Assembly: GCF_027580225.2 (NCBI RefSeq)
Contig: NC_073354.2
Location: 11,753,501-11,817,500 of the forward strand
Source of the DNA: Misgurnus anguillicaudatus
Lineage: Eukaryota; Chordata; Actinopteri; Cypriniformes; Cobitidae
Direction: 5' to 3'
DNA length: 64,000 bases
Shown piece after piece: positions 1-15,100 of this stretch. Each line of letters begins with the position of its first letter. Position 1 is the stretch's first letter. The translations under genes were made by a program, and so were the position numbers. The notes under the pieces were generated by a model that had not been told where the DNA came from, did not search any database, and worked only from the letters and a program-made list of their open reading frames with translations.

Positions 1-186
1 CGTCCTTCAAAGTTAACAGGTTTCCAAGGCAGATGGCTACCTGTATGTAGTTCACAATGCAATCTTTATGAATCTTAGGCTCACTGTTACCTCAGACACA
101 TGGTTGTGATCTTGGCCGCACATTAGTTTACCCCTACTCTTGATTATTTCTGACCGGGTTAACAACCTGATCTTTCAAACATGCAG

Positions 187-3100
187 AGAAACCTACTGGA
201 GGAAGACTCTGATGAAGAGGAGGACTTTTTCTTGTAAGTCTGCTTTTTCATTCTGCCTGATCTTATTTGACATCATACAATTGTTTTGCATCACTCATGC
301 ATTAACAAATAAACAAAGGCTTTCCAGGCAAGCTCAATTACTTATATTGAATTTATGCTTCTTTCAGGAGAGGACCTTCAGGACCAAGATTCGGTGCCCA
401 AAATGACAAAATTCGACAGTATGTACATGTTTTTTTTGTCTGTGTGCATTAGACACCATACATGAGAGTGCATCCATGTCTATGAGAATTTGACATACGA
501 GTTGTGCTTTATTATTATAGTGTCAAATACATAAAACCTTACTGAGCTGGAGTAGCTAAATCTAGATTGTTGTAGGTGGTATCTTACCCACCCTCTTTCT
601 ACAATGTTCTTGTGCATACAGCGAGGAAAATAAGTATTTGAACACCCTGCTATTTTGCAAGTTCTCCCACTTAGAAATCAGGGAGGGGTCTGAAATTGTC
701 ATCGTAGATGCATATCCACAGTGAAAGACAAAATCTAAAACAAATCCAGAAATCACAATGTATGATTTTTTAAACTATTTATTTGTATGATACAGCTGCA
801 AATAAGTATTTGAACACCTGTCTATCAGCTAGAATTCTGACCCTCAAAGGCCTGTTAGTCTGCCTTTAAAATGTCCACCTCCACTCCATTTATTATCCTA
901 AATTAGATGCATCTGTTTGAGGTTGTTAGCTGCATAAAGACACCTGTCCACCCCATACAATCAGTAAGAATCCAACTACTAACATGGCCAAGACCAAAGA
1001 ACTGTCCAAAGACACTAGAGACGAAATTGTATACCTCCACAAGGCTAGAAAGGGCTACGGGGAAATTGCCAAGCAGCTTAGTGAAAAAGGGTCCACTGTT
1101 GGAGCAATCATTAAAAAATTGAAGAAGCTAAACATGACTGTCAATCTCCCTCGAACTGGGGCTCCATGCAAGATCTCACCTCGTGGGGTCTCAATGATCA
1201 TAAGAAAGGTGAGAAATCAGCCCAGAACTACATAGAAGGAGCTGGTCAATGACCTGAAAAGAGCTGGGACCACCGTTTCCAAGGTTACTGTTGGTGATAC
1301 ACCAAGACGTCATGGTTTGAAATCATGGCAGGGAAGGTTCCCCTGCTTAAACCAGCACATCTCCAGGCCCGTCTTAAGTTTGCCAATGACCGTTTGGATG
1401 ATCCAGAGGAGTCATGAGAGAAAGTCATGTGGTCAGATGAGACCAAAATAGAACTTTTTGGTCATAATTCCACTAAACGTGTTTGGAGGAAGAAGAATGA
1501 TGAGTACCATCCCAAGTACACCATCCGTACTGTGAAGCATGGGGGTGGTAGCATCATGCCTTGGGGGTGTTTTTCTGCACATGGGACAGGGCGACTGCAC
1601 TGTATTAAGAAGAGGATGACCGGGGCCATGTATTGCGAGATTTTGGGAAACAACCTCCTTCCCTCAGTTAGAGCATTGAAGATGGGTCGAGGCTGGCTCT
1701 TCCAACATGACAATGACCAGAAGCACACAGCCAGGATAACCAATGAGTGGCTCTGTAAGAAGCATATCAAGGTCCTGGTGTGGCCTAGCCAGTCTCCAGA
1801 CCTAAACCCAATAGAGAATCTTTGGAGAGAGCTCAAACTCTGTGTTTCTCAGTGACAGGCCAGAAACCTGACTGATCTGAGAAGGTCTGTGTGGAGGAGT
1901 GGGCCAAAATTTAGTTTAGTAAAAACAGCCCTTTTAGTGAAAGTAGGTCTTTTCATGGTTTGGGCCAGAGTGGGGGTGCTTTTTAAGAGGTTAAAGAAGA
2001 TTTACTGAATAAATTAGAATATTTGACCTTTATTGAAAAAGGACAGTGAAGTCCTTTTTTAGAAGTGGAGATTGTTTGCCGAAAAGCTTGCTTGCCTTTG
2101 GAGCTAAAGACAGTCAAATATCAATGACTATGTGAGAAATGACTAAAGTGTCATTTGTGACATTTCAACTGCTGACAAATAACCTTTTTATTGCCAATAA
2201 AGAGCCTGATAAAAAATAATTTAACAAGAAAACATGTCAGACACACTTACCATAGAAGAACATGCAGAATAGTAATACTTAAACTCTGAAAAAAACAATA
2301 ATACAAATAGGAAATAGTAATAGTAGGAAAATTAAGAATTTCCAAATATTTGGACTGGCTCAGGTAAGGAATTTGGAAACAGATGTCTAATAACTTTTAC
2401 TGGCACTGTGGTACGGACATTCATTGACTGTTCATCCAATGGCTGCCAATGTCGCTGTTTCTTGCAAAGTTTTTGCAACTTTATTTAATGACATCTGTGC
2501 AAACACTCGCACCCAAACACTCCTTCGATCTGAAAAGAAAGGAGTCACTGTGACCATCTGTGTTTCTATGACACAACATAATATTTGCAGGCAAACTTAA
2601 AATGTGACTCCCAATATAAAAAATCGCTGTCCTCAGTGACGTAGCTGTTATTAACCAGCTTTTTTTGGGGGGGTACATACTTATATACATTAGTAATTCT
2701 CCCAATGGAAATCCAGTCCAGCTTCGGCCAGTTTGAGCAGCCGCGCCACACCAGATTTACGTAACCACATGCTAAAACAATGGAATTCAATAGTGGAACC
2801 TTACATTTGTTATCTTTTCGTGAAGTCTTTTGCAGTTATTTCATTCGTGGCCTGGGTTTTTAAAGTTCATAGGAACTATCACGCATGGCATTTACCCTCC
2901 CAAACAGACATCTCTGCTCTCAGACGTCTTGGAGGAGATCATATGTACCAGGCAGGTATCCAAGCAAGTGGCAAAACATCCTGTTGGCAGTTTATTTAGA
3001 GGCTAACCTGTGTCCCAGAAGCCACGCCAACCCTTTTCCCAGATGTAGGAGTGCAGCTAAATGCCTCAGGTGCTATTTAGTGCGTCGTTGTGTGCAAGAT

Positions 3101-6100
3101 CAAATAATTTGAACTGTTTGGATGTCTAGACCTTGTCTAGCACAACAGTGCCACCTTTCCACGCTGCAGGGTCAACAGATCACAGTCACAATGATATGTT
3201 GTTTAATCGTGCAGTGTTTGCATAAGATGGATGGATTCTGCATCAGTTCTCCTCGAAATATCAGAGGAACAAAGCACAATGTGCTCACCCAGGCTGTAAA
3301 AATGGAATGAAATAGAAGTAACATGTTGTTCCTTTTTGGTGGCCCTCAGGGTGCAGTCTCAGGTTGATGAAGTCATTGATGTCATGCAGGAGAACATCTC
3401 CAAAGTGATCGAGCGAGGCGAACGTCTGGATGAGCTACAGGACAAATCTGGTAAGAAGGTTTGATATAAACGCACAGTATATACTCACCATATCCACAAT
3501 AGGCGTCTTACAATATCATTCGATTTTAGGAAATCCAAAATGATTCTCAGTGCCCCCGTTTTCTGCAATACATTTATTACATTTATACCACGGGCCTGTT
3601 AGACTTTACTTTATTTGTAACTTTGTTTTTTTTATGCTTGTACTTTCTTGATTTTTTTTTCTTCTTATTTCTCATTTTATTTTCCCCCTATATTTTTTTT
3701 GCTATTCCCGAAAATTATGCAATTTGAGAGTCCATGTAGATATTGAGGTCCACCCTATTTCAAGGTCCATTCAGTTTACAATTTCTTGCCTCGCCTCTGA
3801 TTTACAGATTACTGCTAAATAAAATTATTGCAGATGTAAAAAAGTAAGGAGATGCCCCTTGTTACAGCCTTGCACATTTATCAACACATTTAATTAAACA
3901 TTGTTCTGGTTACTAGTAAAATGCTTTCTTTAAAATGTATAATTTAAGTTGCACATAAGAATTAAATAATTATAATGGTTATAATGTGTTTTTGGGTATA
4001 GACTCACCTAAAGGATTATTAGGAACACCTGTTCAATTTCTCATTAATGCAATTATCTAACCAACCAACCACATGGCAGTTCCTTCAATGCATTGAGGGG
4101 TGTGTTCCTGGTCAAGACAATCTCCTGATCTCCAAACTGAATGTCAGAAAGGTGATTTAAGCAATTTTGAGCGTGGCATGGTTGTTGGTGCCAGACGGGC
4201 TGGTCTGAGTATTTCACAATCTGCTCAGTTACTGAGATTTTCACGCACAACCATTTCTAGGGTTTACAAAGAAAGGCGTGAAAAGGGAAAAACATCCAGT
4301 ATGCGGCAGTCCTGTGGGCGAAAATGCCTTGTTGATGCTAGAGGTCAGAGGAGAATGAGGTGACTGATGCAAGCTGATAGAAGAGCAACTTTGACTGAAA
4401 TAACCACTCGTTATAACCGAGGTATGCAGCAAAGCATTTGTGAAGCCACAACACGCACAACCTTGAGAAGGCGGAAGAAGACCCCACCGGGTACCACTCA
4501 TCTCCACTACAAATGGGAAAAAGAGGCTACAATTTGCAAGAGCTCACCAAAATTGGACAGTTGAAGACCGAAGAAATGTTGCCTGGTCTGATGAGTCTCG
4601 ATTTTCAGATGGTAGAGTCAGAATTTGGCACAAACAGAATGAGAACATGGATCCATCATGCCTTGTTACCACTGTGCAGGCTGGTGGGGATGGTGTAATG
4701 GTGTGGTGGATGTTTTATTGGCACACTTTAGGCCCCTTAGTGCCAATTGGGCATCATTTAATTGTCACGGCCTACCTGAGCATTGTTTCTGACCATGACC
4801 ATCCCTTTTCAATAGTTTTCATGAACATGACAATGAGTTCACTGTACTAAAATGGCCCCCACAGTCACCAGATCTCAACCCAATAGAGCATCTTTGTGAT
4901 TTGGTGGAATGGGAGCTTCGTTCCCTGGATGTGCATCCCACAAATCTCCATCAACTGCAAGATGCTATCCTATCAATATGGGCCAACATTTTTAAAGAAT
5001 GCTTTCAGCACCTTGTTATATCAATGCCACGTAGAATTATAGTAGTTCGGAAGGTGAAAGGGGGTCAAACACAGTATTAGTATGGTGTTCCTAATAATCC
5101 TTTAGGTGAGTGTATGTGTGTTATTGTGTGCATTTTGTTTTTGTGTATGGTGTGGGTTCCTTCCTTCTTTTTTGTCCTTGGCCGATCACATGCCTGAGTC
5201 TTGGCTTTACATTCCTTTTTGGACCTCTTTTTCTTTAGAGGTCCTATACTTTTGCCTGTGTCATTTTACATGATTACATATAACTTAATTTATGGACATC
5301 TATGGTTTGATTTCCTTGACTGTGTGGATTGCATGGGTTGTTACCAACATCTGGTGGAAATTTCATGTCAATAGCATCTTTTGAAATGTATTTACTAAAA
5401 CTCACCCAACCAAATCAAATTGAACAGCCTACAAACATAATAAACAGAGTTCCAGGTAACCTTATATATTTTGCTGGGAAAGTATTTTGTATAGCCAATC
5501 TCATTTTTCATTAACCAGTGAGTCATGTCCCATTTCTGCTTTTTGTTTGAGAACAGCCAGGAGACATTTTTGGATAAAATGTCCCATGTGTATTTTTGTT
5601 CATTTAAGACAGCAGATGTGAACAATAGACCATCTGAAGATGTTTGCGAATGGTTTCCTCCCAACTGAGACTTTTTGGTAGTCTTACATTACCTTACAAA
5701 AAGTGAAATCCACCCTCGCGTAGTCAGACCTTTTGAGACCAATAAACAACGAAAGGTCTGATCCACACTGCGGCTTTACCAGCCAAGTACTGCCTACAGG
5801 AAGAGACCGTCTGACCGATATGTAAAGCACTTAGAGGCGTGTTTTTCTGCCAAAACTGTACCACAATATTAGAAACAGTTGCGTCTGTCTGTAATAAAAA
5901 GTACGTCTGTGTCTGAAATTGCATACTTTGACAGTAGGTACTGAATTAGATAAATTGATCATTAATTTATCATAAAGATATCGATTCTTTTATTGCACAG
6001 AGACAAACAATGATACAGCACCATATCGATGTATTGGTGCACCCCCAGTATAAATATGGATAGTATGAATTAATTTGAACGTACTACCTCCGCCATGTTG

Positions 6101-9100
6101 ATAGACCACGTGACATACGTTGTCAATCATAACAACAAGTTAGTCATTAACTGAAATGAACCGCAATTTAAACACAAAGGAAAGCCCCTCCGTCGTCTTC
6201 TTTGTTGGATAACTCCTCTCCTTGGGAGATCACGGGATAGCAAAGAATCCATCGAATGAACCATTCGGGATTTTGCCGGAAGTAGTAGGTCATCCGGGTA
6301 CTCGCCTACTTTTTTTCGAATATTATGAATTCGGACATACTACTCGCCACGCCTACTTCTTTTCGTCTACTATATTCAAAACAATTCAATTTTATTTATA
6401 TAGCGCTTTTCACAATTGTTAATTGTGTCAAAGCAGCTTTACATTAATAGATGTAGGAAAAGCATAGAAAAGCGATCGTAGTAATAATGTTACGTATACA
6501 GTAAAGTAGTAAGTTAAGCCAAAGGTGGTGGACTCTCCTGGGGATGAAAAAAACCCCTAGGAGAAAAACCCTCCTGGCTAGTCCAGGGGGAAAACTCCTA
6601 GGATGGAAAAAACCCTTGAGAGAGATACATATATATTTATATATATAAATACTATCGGTGTATGTGAACGGGTAAGCGAATTAAACTGGTTCCGCCGGTG
6701 GTTACTGGTCAGGCATCGGCTGGGCATCTCGTTGAAGGACGGTCAGTAGATCAGTGGTGTGATGACCTTCACAGCTGCAGGAACTGGGTCTGTTTGTCTC
6801 ATTGAGCTCGTTTACATGCACACCAATAATGCGAATATTTCCAATAATGCGAGTAAGGACTTAATCGCAGTAAGATGTTTACATGACTGGAGCTAACCTC
6901 TTCACTCCTGTTTACATGCAGTTTTTATTTTCGGATTATTCACACAAAGCCCAATGCAGAGCACAAATGATGAACTCGCATATATGATCCACTGTTTTAA
7001 TTTACTTGCGTTAAATGACAAACACGTTGTTATGGATGTATTTCATTATCTGGTGCCGTGATGCAGACAGAAATATTATGACAGTGCCTGTAAAGGGCGT
7101 TCACATTAAAACGATATAAAAATATAGTTTTAAAAATCGTTTTATATTAAAGATAATATTTTTTTTTGGCACACGATGAACGCACTTAAATGCAGTAGAA
7201 AAGCTCATTCATTGCTGAGGTCTATAACATAAAATTACCTCAGGTATCCAGTGCTGATGCAGTTGCTGTGAAATTCATACTTAATGCTTTTTCTACCACT
7301 GACTATGCCAAAAGGTAATTATTATTACACAAACTACTACATTCATTGTTTAGTTACGCGAAACGCAGCAAGTTGAGGACATCTGCTGGTTTCCCGCTGT
7401 GTAAATGCAAGAACAGCATATTTACATATTCAGTGACATGTAAACAATTGCAAAAAAAGTTTTTATTACAAGAAATATCCAATATTAGGTAATGCCGCGC
7501 TCGTTGAGCGAATTAGCATGAAGTTATCATTATGATGTGGTCACTAATATATTTATCGTTGTAATTATCGTTATAATGTCCCTTAAAGGTTTTATACACT
7601 GCTGTCGTGTTATTTGAGCTGTTTCTGGATGAAGGCAGAATACTGACAGCGAGTCGTGTTGGCAGAGTTCATGTAAAACTTCCTAATGTCAAGTTTAAAA
7701 CGAATTTGTGCTTAAGGTGCGTGACTAAAACATACGCGCACTTCAGTTAGTGCGGTATAAATGCGATTAAAGCCACCTCTTTTAATGCGATTATACTTAG
7801 TGCGATTATGAGCTTAATCGCATTATTTTTATCTAATTATTGCGTTTACATGAGATAAGGTATAATCGCAGTATTGCCAAAATCCCATTATAATCGCATT
7901 ATTAGTGTGCATGTTAACGTGGTCATTGTCCTCAGGGTCGAGGACGAGACAGGGAGAGAGAAACAGAATCCTATTAGCGTAGGGGCCGTTCACATGTAAT
8001 GCAAGTGTCATACACTATAGTGGTTGAAGTCAGCTCGGTTCCAGACAGGCTAACTATTGCGGCATAAGTATATTACCCAGATGTGAGTGCTTTATTCTAG
8101 ACAAACTAACTATTGCGGGATAAGTACATTTACTGGACATTTTATGTGAATGCTTTGTTAAAGAAGAATGTCTTAAGTTTAGATTTAAATTGATGGAAGT
8201 ATGCGGTTTCAGACGCAGCCTAGGCCTGTGTGTAGAATCTGTGATTCCTGTCCAAAAGCATGACATCAAAGTACTGTGAGAGCCTGCTCTTGATTCGCTC
8301 TTGCGGTACTGTGATGTCACACGCTGATCGGTCATTAAGTCAAAAATATATATCGGAAACCCCTCCATGCAATGTCATTACAAAAACTAATGCAGATATT
8401 CCAGAAACTGAAAGACCACCATGAGACACAGATAGGATCTGAGCAATTGTGATGCACAGTGTGGACAGTCAATAAAATAGTCGGATATTTACTGACTAGC
8501 TAAAGTGTCGGACAATACTTGTATCTGCACCCGTCTTTCTGTGCAAATTGCATAACAAAGCTTCAACTTTCTTTGTCTGCAAATGGAGAACAAGTAGCTT
8601 TAATGCAACATCTGGAAGACATTGTCACTTACAAAAGGGAATGTTTACCATGTGTTTCCCTCAATGCTGCCTTTGTGCATGCATAAGGGTGACCATATGT
8701 TTAACTAAACAATATAATGTTTGCGTGATTAGTGTGCATTGTCTGTAGATGAAATCTATTTTTCACATTTAGGAGTTACGTAAGACGTGTCATATTTACA
8801 AAACATTTTCTTGAATCTAAGCTTAAAGAGATAATGTGAGCTGCTGTGTTCTCTATATCTGGACATCAGTTGTTTAAGACCGTGTTTCCCAACCCAGCTC
8901 CACGCGGCACCCCTCCCTGGATGCTCCAGGTGTCTCCCCCTACAAAACACTGGATCAGTATGATAATTAGGGAGACATCTCCAACATTCTGGGAGGAAGC
9001 TGATGAGCTAAATCAGGTGTTTTATATAAGGAGAGATCCAAAACATCCCGGGATGGGTGCCACGCAGGACTGGGCCGGGAAACACCGTTCCAAGAGCTTA

Positions 9101-12100
9101 TGTAAGCATATAATAGGGATCTTGATGTTGCAGACTCTTGTGTTGATGTTTATTTTGTTTTATGTCATGTGACTTTCAGAAAGCTTATCAGACAACGCAT
9201 CAGCATTCAGCAGTAGAGCCAAGCAGCTCCACAGAAGAATGTGGTGGAGAGATATGAAGGTGAGTCCTCAAACCTAAAGTGGATGATCTACCTCTTTTTA
9301 GTAGGGATGCACCGATAGGATTTTTTTTAGGCCGATACGATACCAATTTAAACAGACAACTTCTAACTGATACCGATATTAAACACTTGTATACAAGCCT
9401 ATACAGTTGGTCTATTTGCTAGTTTATTTCTGCATCAAATTATTTTTACTGAACATGGATTGGATCTAATTAACATTCAACTGACCAACATAATAAGAGA
9501 GGCACAAATTAAAATAAAATAAATATAATAAGACAGCATGACAACCTTCAAAGGTGGTTTTTGCTATTCAGCATTTATTTTATTAACAACATTAACTAAT
9601 TTTTTACATTTAATGGATTTCTTTATGCAGTTAATTAATAAACAATCGGTATCGGCCTTTCTCGTGCTATTGCCGATATGCTGACTGTTTCAAATTCATC
9701 AAAAATCGGCCGATAAATATCGGCGGCCGATACATCGGTGCATCACTACTTTTTAGGGTCCTTTGTTAAGTAGTTAAGGTTTTATGTCACTGTTTGACAT
9801 ACTGTAAGTGTTTGAATTATGTTAAAGATTATGAGGGTCCACTAGCAAAGCCACCCACCCGGCCTACAGTATGTATACAATGTTAATTACAGATCGGGTA
9901 CCACCAAACCTTCCTTCACATAGCAATGATCCATGATCGCCGTCTCACCACTTCTTCAGGAAACTAAAACATTTGTTATTTTCGAGTTATTTGTTCCAGA
10001 GTTCAGTTTAGCCACTAGTCAGACCGTTAAACAAATAGAGTTTGGAAGTTAAGTTGACAACGTGCGTCTGTCCGATGAAACTGTCTATAGGGTCACTGTG
10101 ATTTCACAAAGTAAGATGTGATCTTGAATCAACATTTTTAGTTGGTCCTGGATTTACGTTTAATCAAAGAAACCCTAAATTACCCTTAACTCTTTCCCCG
10201 CCATTGACGAGTTAACTCAAGTTAACTCGTCAATTAACAGAAACCACTTCCCTGCTAATGACGAGTTTTTCTGGCAATCCATATTTCCACTATTATCCAC
10301 CAGGTGGTGCTCTTACCAAACTTATAAAACCTGGATGTATCTCCCCTTAGGGCAAACCGTTCAAACTCTGTGTATGTTTTAATCATCGCTCTAAATCTGA
10401 TCTTTATCAGAAGTCCTTCACAAAACTTTTTGCTCAAAATTTTGTATTTTTTAAGAATCCTACCCATATTTAAGAGGTGATAAAAAACAAATGAAAATGG
10501 GATGAACATTGTTGTTTTTTAAAGCAGAGGGTCTGTTTTTTCATTTGATATGGTATTTATATATATTTAAAGAAGAACATTTTCTGGAATGCATTAAACT
10601 TTTGTGAAAATCATAAAAAAAACTGGGGCTGGCTCAAAATTAGTGTGAAATAATAGACCAGTTCAGGGGATGTAAACAACACTGGTCCAGAAGCACTTCC
10701 TGTTTCCGTTTTTTAACACTAGATAAACGTTGGGATAAAATAAACCAACAGAACATATAAACCTGAATTAACTGAAGTTAAACAAACATCTTAAAGATAA
10801 TAATATATGTAAAATAAAAAAATAACTGTCACAAACTGTAACAGGAAGTGTTTTTGGACCAGCGTTGTTTACATCATTTGAACTGGTCTATAGTTTGAGA
10901 AGTTTTTAAAAGCCCCTAACCCAATCCTAAATCGAACTAGATAGAAAAGTTTGTTGACAAACTTTATGTTGGCTTGACAAAGCCTGGCCTGAATGTTAAA
11001 AACTGTTTGACAGAAGTTTAGTTTAGTAGGCTATCTGGCAGTTAGTATGTTTAAGTATGAAGCTAGCCTGATTTAGCATGAAGCTAGCATGATTAGCCTG
11101 AAGCTAGCATGAAGCTAACATGATTAGCATGAAGCTAGCATCAAGTTAGCATGATTAGCATGAAGCTAGCATGATGCTAACATGAAATAGCATGAAGCTA
11201 GCATGATGCTAACATGAAATAGCATGAAGCTAGCATGATGCTAACATGAAATAGCATGAAGCTAGCATGATGCTAACATGAATTAGCATGATGCTAACAT
11301 GAATTAGCATGAAGCTAGCATGAAGCTAACATGATTAGCATGAAGCTAGCATCAAGTTAGCATGATTAGCATGAAGCTAGCATGATGCTAACATGAATTA
11401 GCATGAAGTTAGCATGATGCTAACATGAATTAGCATGAAGCTAGCATGATGCTAACATGAATTAACATGAAGCTAGCATGATGCTAACATGAATTAACAT
11501 GAAGCTAGCATGATGCTAACATGAATTAGCATGAAGCTAGCATGATGCTAACATGAATTAGCATGAAGCTAGCATGATGCTAACATGAATTAACATGAAG
11601 CTAGCATGATGCTAACATGAATTAACATGAAGCTAGCATGATGCTAACATGAATTAGCATGAAGCTAGCATGATGCTAACATGAATTAACATGAAGCTAG
11701 CATGATGTTAACATGAAGCTAGCATGATGCTAACATGAATTAGCATGAAGCTAGCATGATGCTAACATGAGTTAGCATGAAGCTAGCATGATGCTAACAT
11801 GAATTAGCATGAAGTTAGCATGAAGTTAGCATGATGCTAACATGAATTAGCATGAAGCTAGCATGATGCTAACATGAATTAGCATGAAGCTAGCATGATG
11901 CTAACATGAATTAACATGAAGCTAGCATGATGTTAACATGAAGCTAGCATGATGCTAACATGAAGCTAGCATGATGCTAACATGAATTAGCATGAAGCTA
12001 GCATGATGTTAACATGAATTAGCATGAAGCTAGCATGATGCTAACATGAATTAGCATGAAGTTAGCATGAAGCTAGCATGATGTTAACATGAATTAGCAT

Positions 12101-15100
12101 GAAGCTAGCATGATGCTAACATGAATTAGCATGAAGCTAGCATGATGCTAACATGAATTAGCATGAAGCTAGCATGATGCTAACATGAATTAACATGAAG
12201 TTAGCATGATGCTAACATGAATTAGCATTAAGCTAGCATGACGCTAACATGAATTAGCATGAAGCTAGCATGAAGCTAACATGAATTAGCATGAAGCTAG
12301 CATGATGCTAACATTAATTAGCATGAAGCTAGCATGATGCTAACATGAATTAGCATTAAGCTAGCATGATGTTAACATGAATTAGCATGAAGCTAGCATG
12401 ATGCTAACATGAATAAGCATGAAGTTAGCAAGATTTATTATGAAATTAGCATAAAGCTAGCATAAGATTAGCATGAAGCTAGTATGACTTAGCTTGAAGC
12501 TATCATGAAGCTAACATGACCAAAAGACCCAACCCCTATGTCTCTATGATGTTCGGATCCAGAGATATAAGGCTTTGTTTATTATGTTGCTAGGGTGCTC
12601 ATATTTGGTTGCTAGGGGCGTGGCTTAATAGCTCAATAAGAATCCTTAGAGACTTATTGGATGCCTGAGTAAAATGAGCCCACCCCCATGTCTCTGTGAC
12701 ACTGTGCTGCAAAGATATCCATCTGGGCATTTTATAATGGAAGTCTATGGGAGATGTTGCTAGGGTGCCCAAAAATGGTTGCTAGGGGCGTGGCTTAATT
12801 GCTATGGGATGATCCAGAGAGACTGATTGGATGCCTGAGTAAAATGAGCCCACCCCCATGTCTCTATGACACTGTAAAGCGAAGATATTCCATCTGGAAC
12901 GTTGTTATTCCCTTATATGGGCGTGTTTCCTGCCCCGTTATAAGTCAATGGGGAATTTTGGGGGCCTTCTACACCCCAGGGGTGAAACTTACACCCCAAT
13001 GTGATGTATGTTCTTACAGAGCCTGCCAGCCTCTGCAAATGTGGTAACCCACAAGTTTGTACAAATTTCTCGCTTGCAGCTATGACCCGTCAAAGTTTGT
13101 CGCAATGTTAAGTCAATGGAAAATTTGGGGTGTTTGAGCGCCCCGTTTAGGAATTCGGTAGGTCCCATCAGTTAGAAAAGGCATAGCACCTATCTACGGA
13201 CCAGTCTTAAAAGTTTTGTAAAGTTTTGTGGGTGTAGCTTGAAAGCTCTAGAAGGAGTTACAATTGGTAAAAAGTATGAACAGAAGAAGAATAATAATAA
13301 TAACTAGATAGGTACATTTCCTGAAGAAAATGTGAAGTGGTGCTTGCCGTGGCAAATTTCGGGGAACAATGTATGATTATACTCTAAGTCATGAGTCAAA
13401 CGGTCCAACCCCCATGTCTCTACAATGTTCTGATGCGGATATATAAGGCTTTGTTTACTCTGTTGCTAGGGTACTGTATTAGGTTGCTAGGGAAAAAATT
13501 GGCATCCACTGGTGATTACACTACGAGTCACGAGTAAAATGGTCCAACCCCCGTGTCTCTACGATGTTCTGATGCGGAGATATAAGGTTTTGTTTACTCT
13601 GTTGCTAGGGTATTGTATTTGGTTGCTAGGGGGAAAATTGGCATCCACTGGTGATTACACTCCAAGTCACAAGTCAAACGGTCCAACCCCCGTGTCTCTA
13701 CGATGTTCTGATGCAGAGATATAAGGCTTTGTTTACTCTGTTGCTAGGGAACTGTATTTGGTTGCTAGGGAAAAAATTGGCATCCACTAGTGATTACCAT
13801 CCGAGTCACAAGTCAAACGGTCCAACCCCCGTGTCTCTACGATTTTCTGATGCGGAGATATAAGGCTTTGTTTACTCTGTTGCTAGGGTACTGTATTTGG
13901 TTGCTAGGGAAAAAAATGGCATCCACTAGTGATTACACGCCGAGTCACGAGTCAAACGGTCCAACCCCCGTTTCTCTACGATGTTCTGATGCGGAGATAT
14001 AAGGCTTTGTTTACTCTGTTGCTAGGGTACTGTATTTGGTTGCTAGGGAAAAAATTGGCATCCCATAGTGACTACACTCTGAGTCACGAGTCAAATGGTC
14101 CAACCCCCGTGTCTCTACGATGTTCTGATGCGGAGATATAAAGCTTTGTTTACTCTGTTGCTAGGGTACTGTATTTGGTTGCTAGGGAAAAAATTGGCAT
14201 CCCATAGTGATTACACGCCGAGTCCCGAGTAAAACGGTCCAACCCCCTTGTCTCTACGATGTTCTGATGCCGAGATATAAGGCTTTGTTTACTCTGTTGC
14301 TAGGGTACTGTATTTGGTTGCTAGGGAAAAAATTGGCATCCCATAATGATTACCCTCCGAGTCACGAGTCAAACGGTCCAACCCCCGTGTCTCTACGATG
14401 TTCTGATGCGGAGATATAAGGCTTTGTTTACTCTGTTGCTAGGGTATTGTATTTGGTTGCTAGGGAAAAAATTGGCATCCCATAATGATTTCACTCTGAG
14501 TCACGAGTCAAACGGTCCAACCCCCGTGTCTCTACGATGTTCTGATGCGGAGATATAAGGCTTTGTTTACTCTGTTGCTAGGGTACTGTATTTGGTTGCT
14601 AGGGAAAAAATTGGCATCCCATAATGATTACACTCCGAGTCATGAGTCAAACGGTCCAACCCCCGTGTCTCTACGAAGTTCTGATGCGGAGATATAAGGC
14701 TTTGTTTACTCTGTTGCTAGGGTACTGTATTTGGTTGCTAGGGAAAAAATTGGCATCCCATAATGATTACACTCCGAGTCATGAGTCAAACGGTCCAACC
14801 CCCGTGTCTCTACGAAGTTCTGATGCGGAGATATAAGGCTTTGTTTACTCTGTTGCTAGGGTACTGTATTTGGTTGCTAGGGAAAAAATTGGCATCCCAT
14901 AATGATTACACTCCGAGTCACGAGTCAAACGGTCCAACCCCCGTGTCTCTACGATGTTCTGATGCGGAGATATAAGGCTATGTTTACTCTGTTGCTAGGG
15001 TACTGTATTTGGTTGCTAGGGAAAAAATTGGCATCCCATAATGATTACACTCCGAGTCACGAGTCAAACGGTCCAACCCCCGTGTCTCTACGATGTTCGG

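Noticed and set aside
1462..1836. Minus-strand open frame of 124 codons
   Set aside because: It is the antisense shadow of the Tc1 transposase catalytic region.
4001..5112. A possible functional Tc1 element
   Set aside because: Ends and TA flanks are intact, but the transposase is broken by several stops and shifts. At most it could be mobilised in trans.
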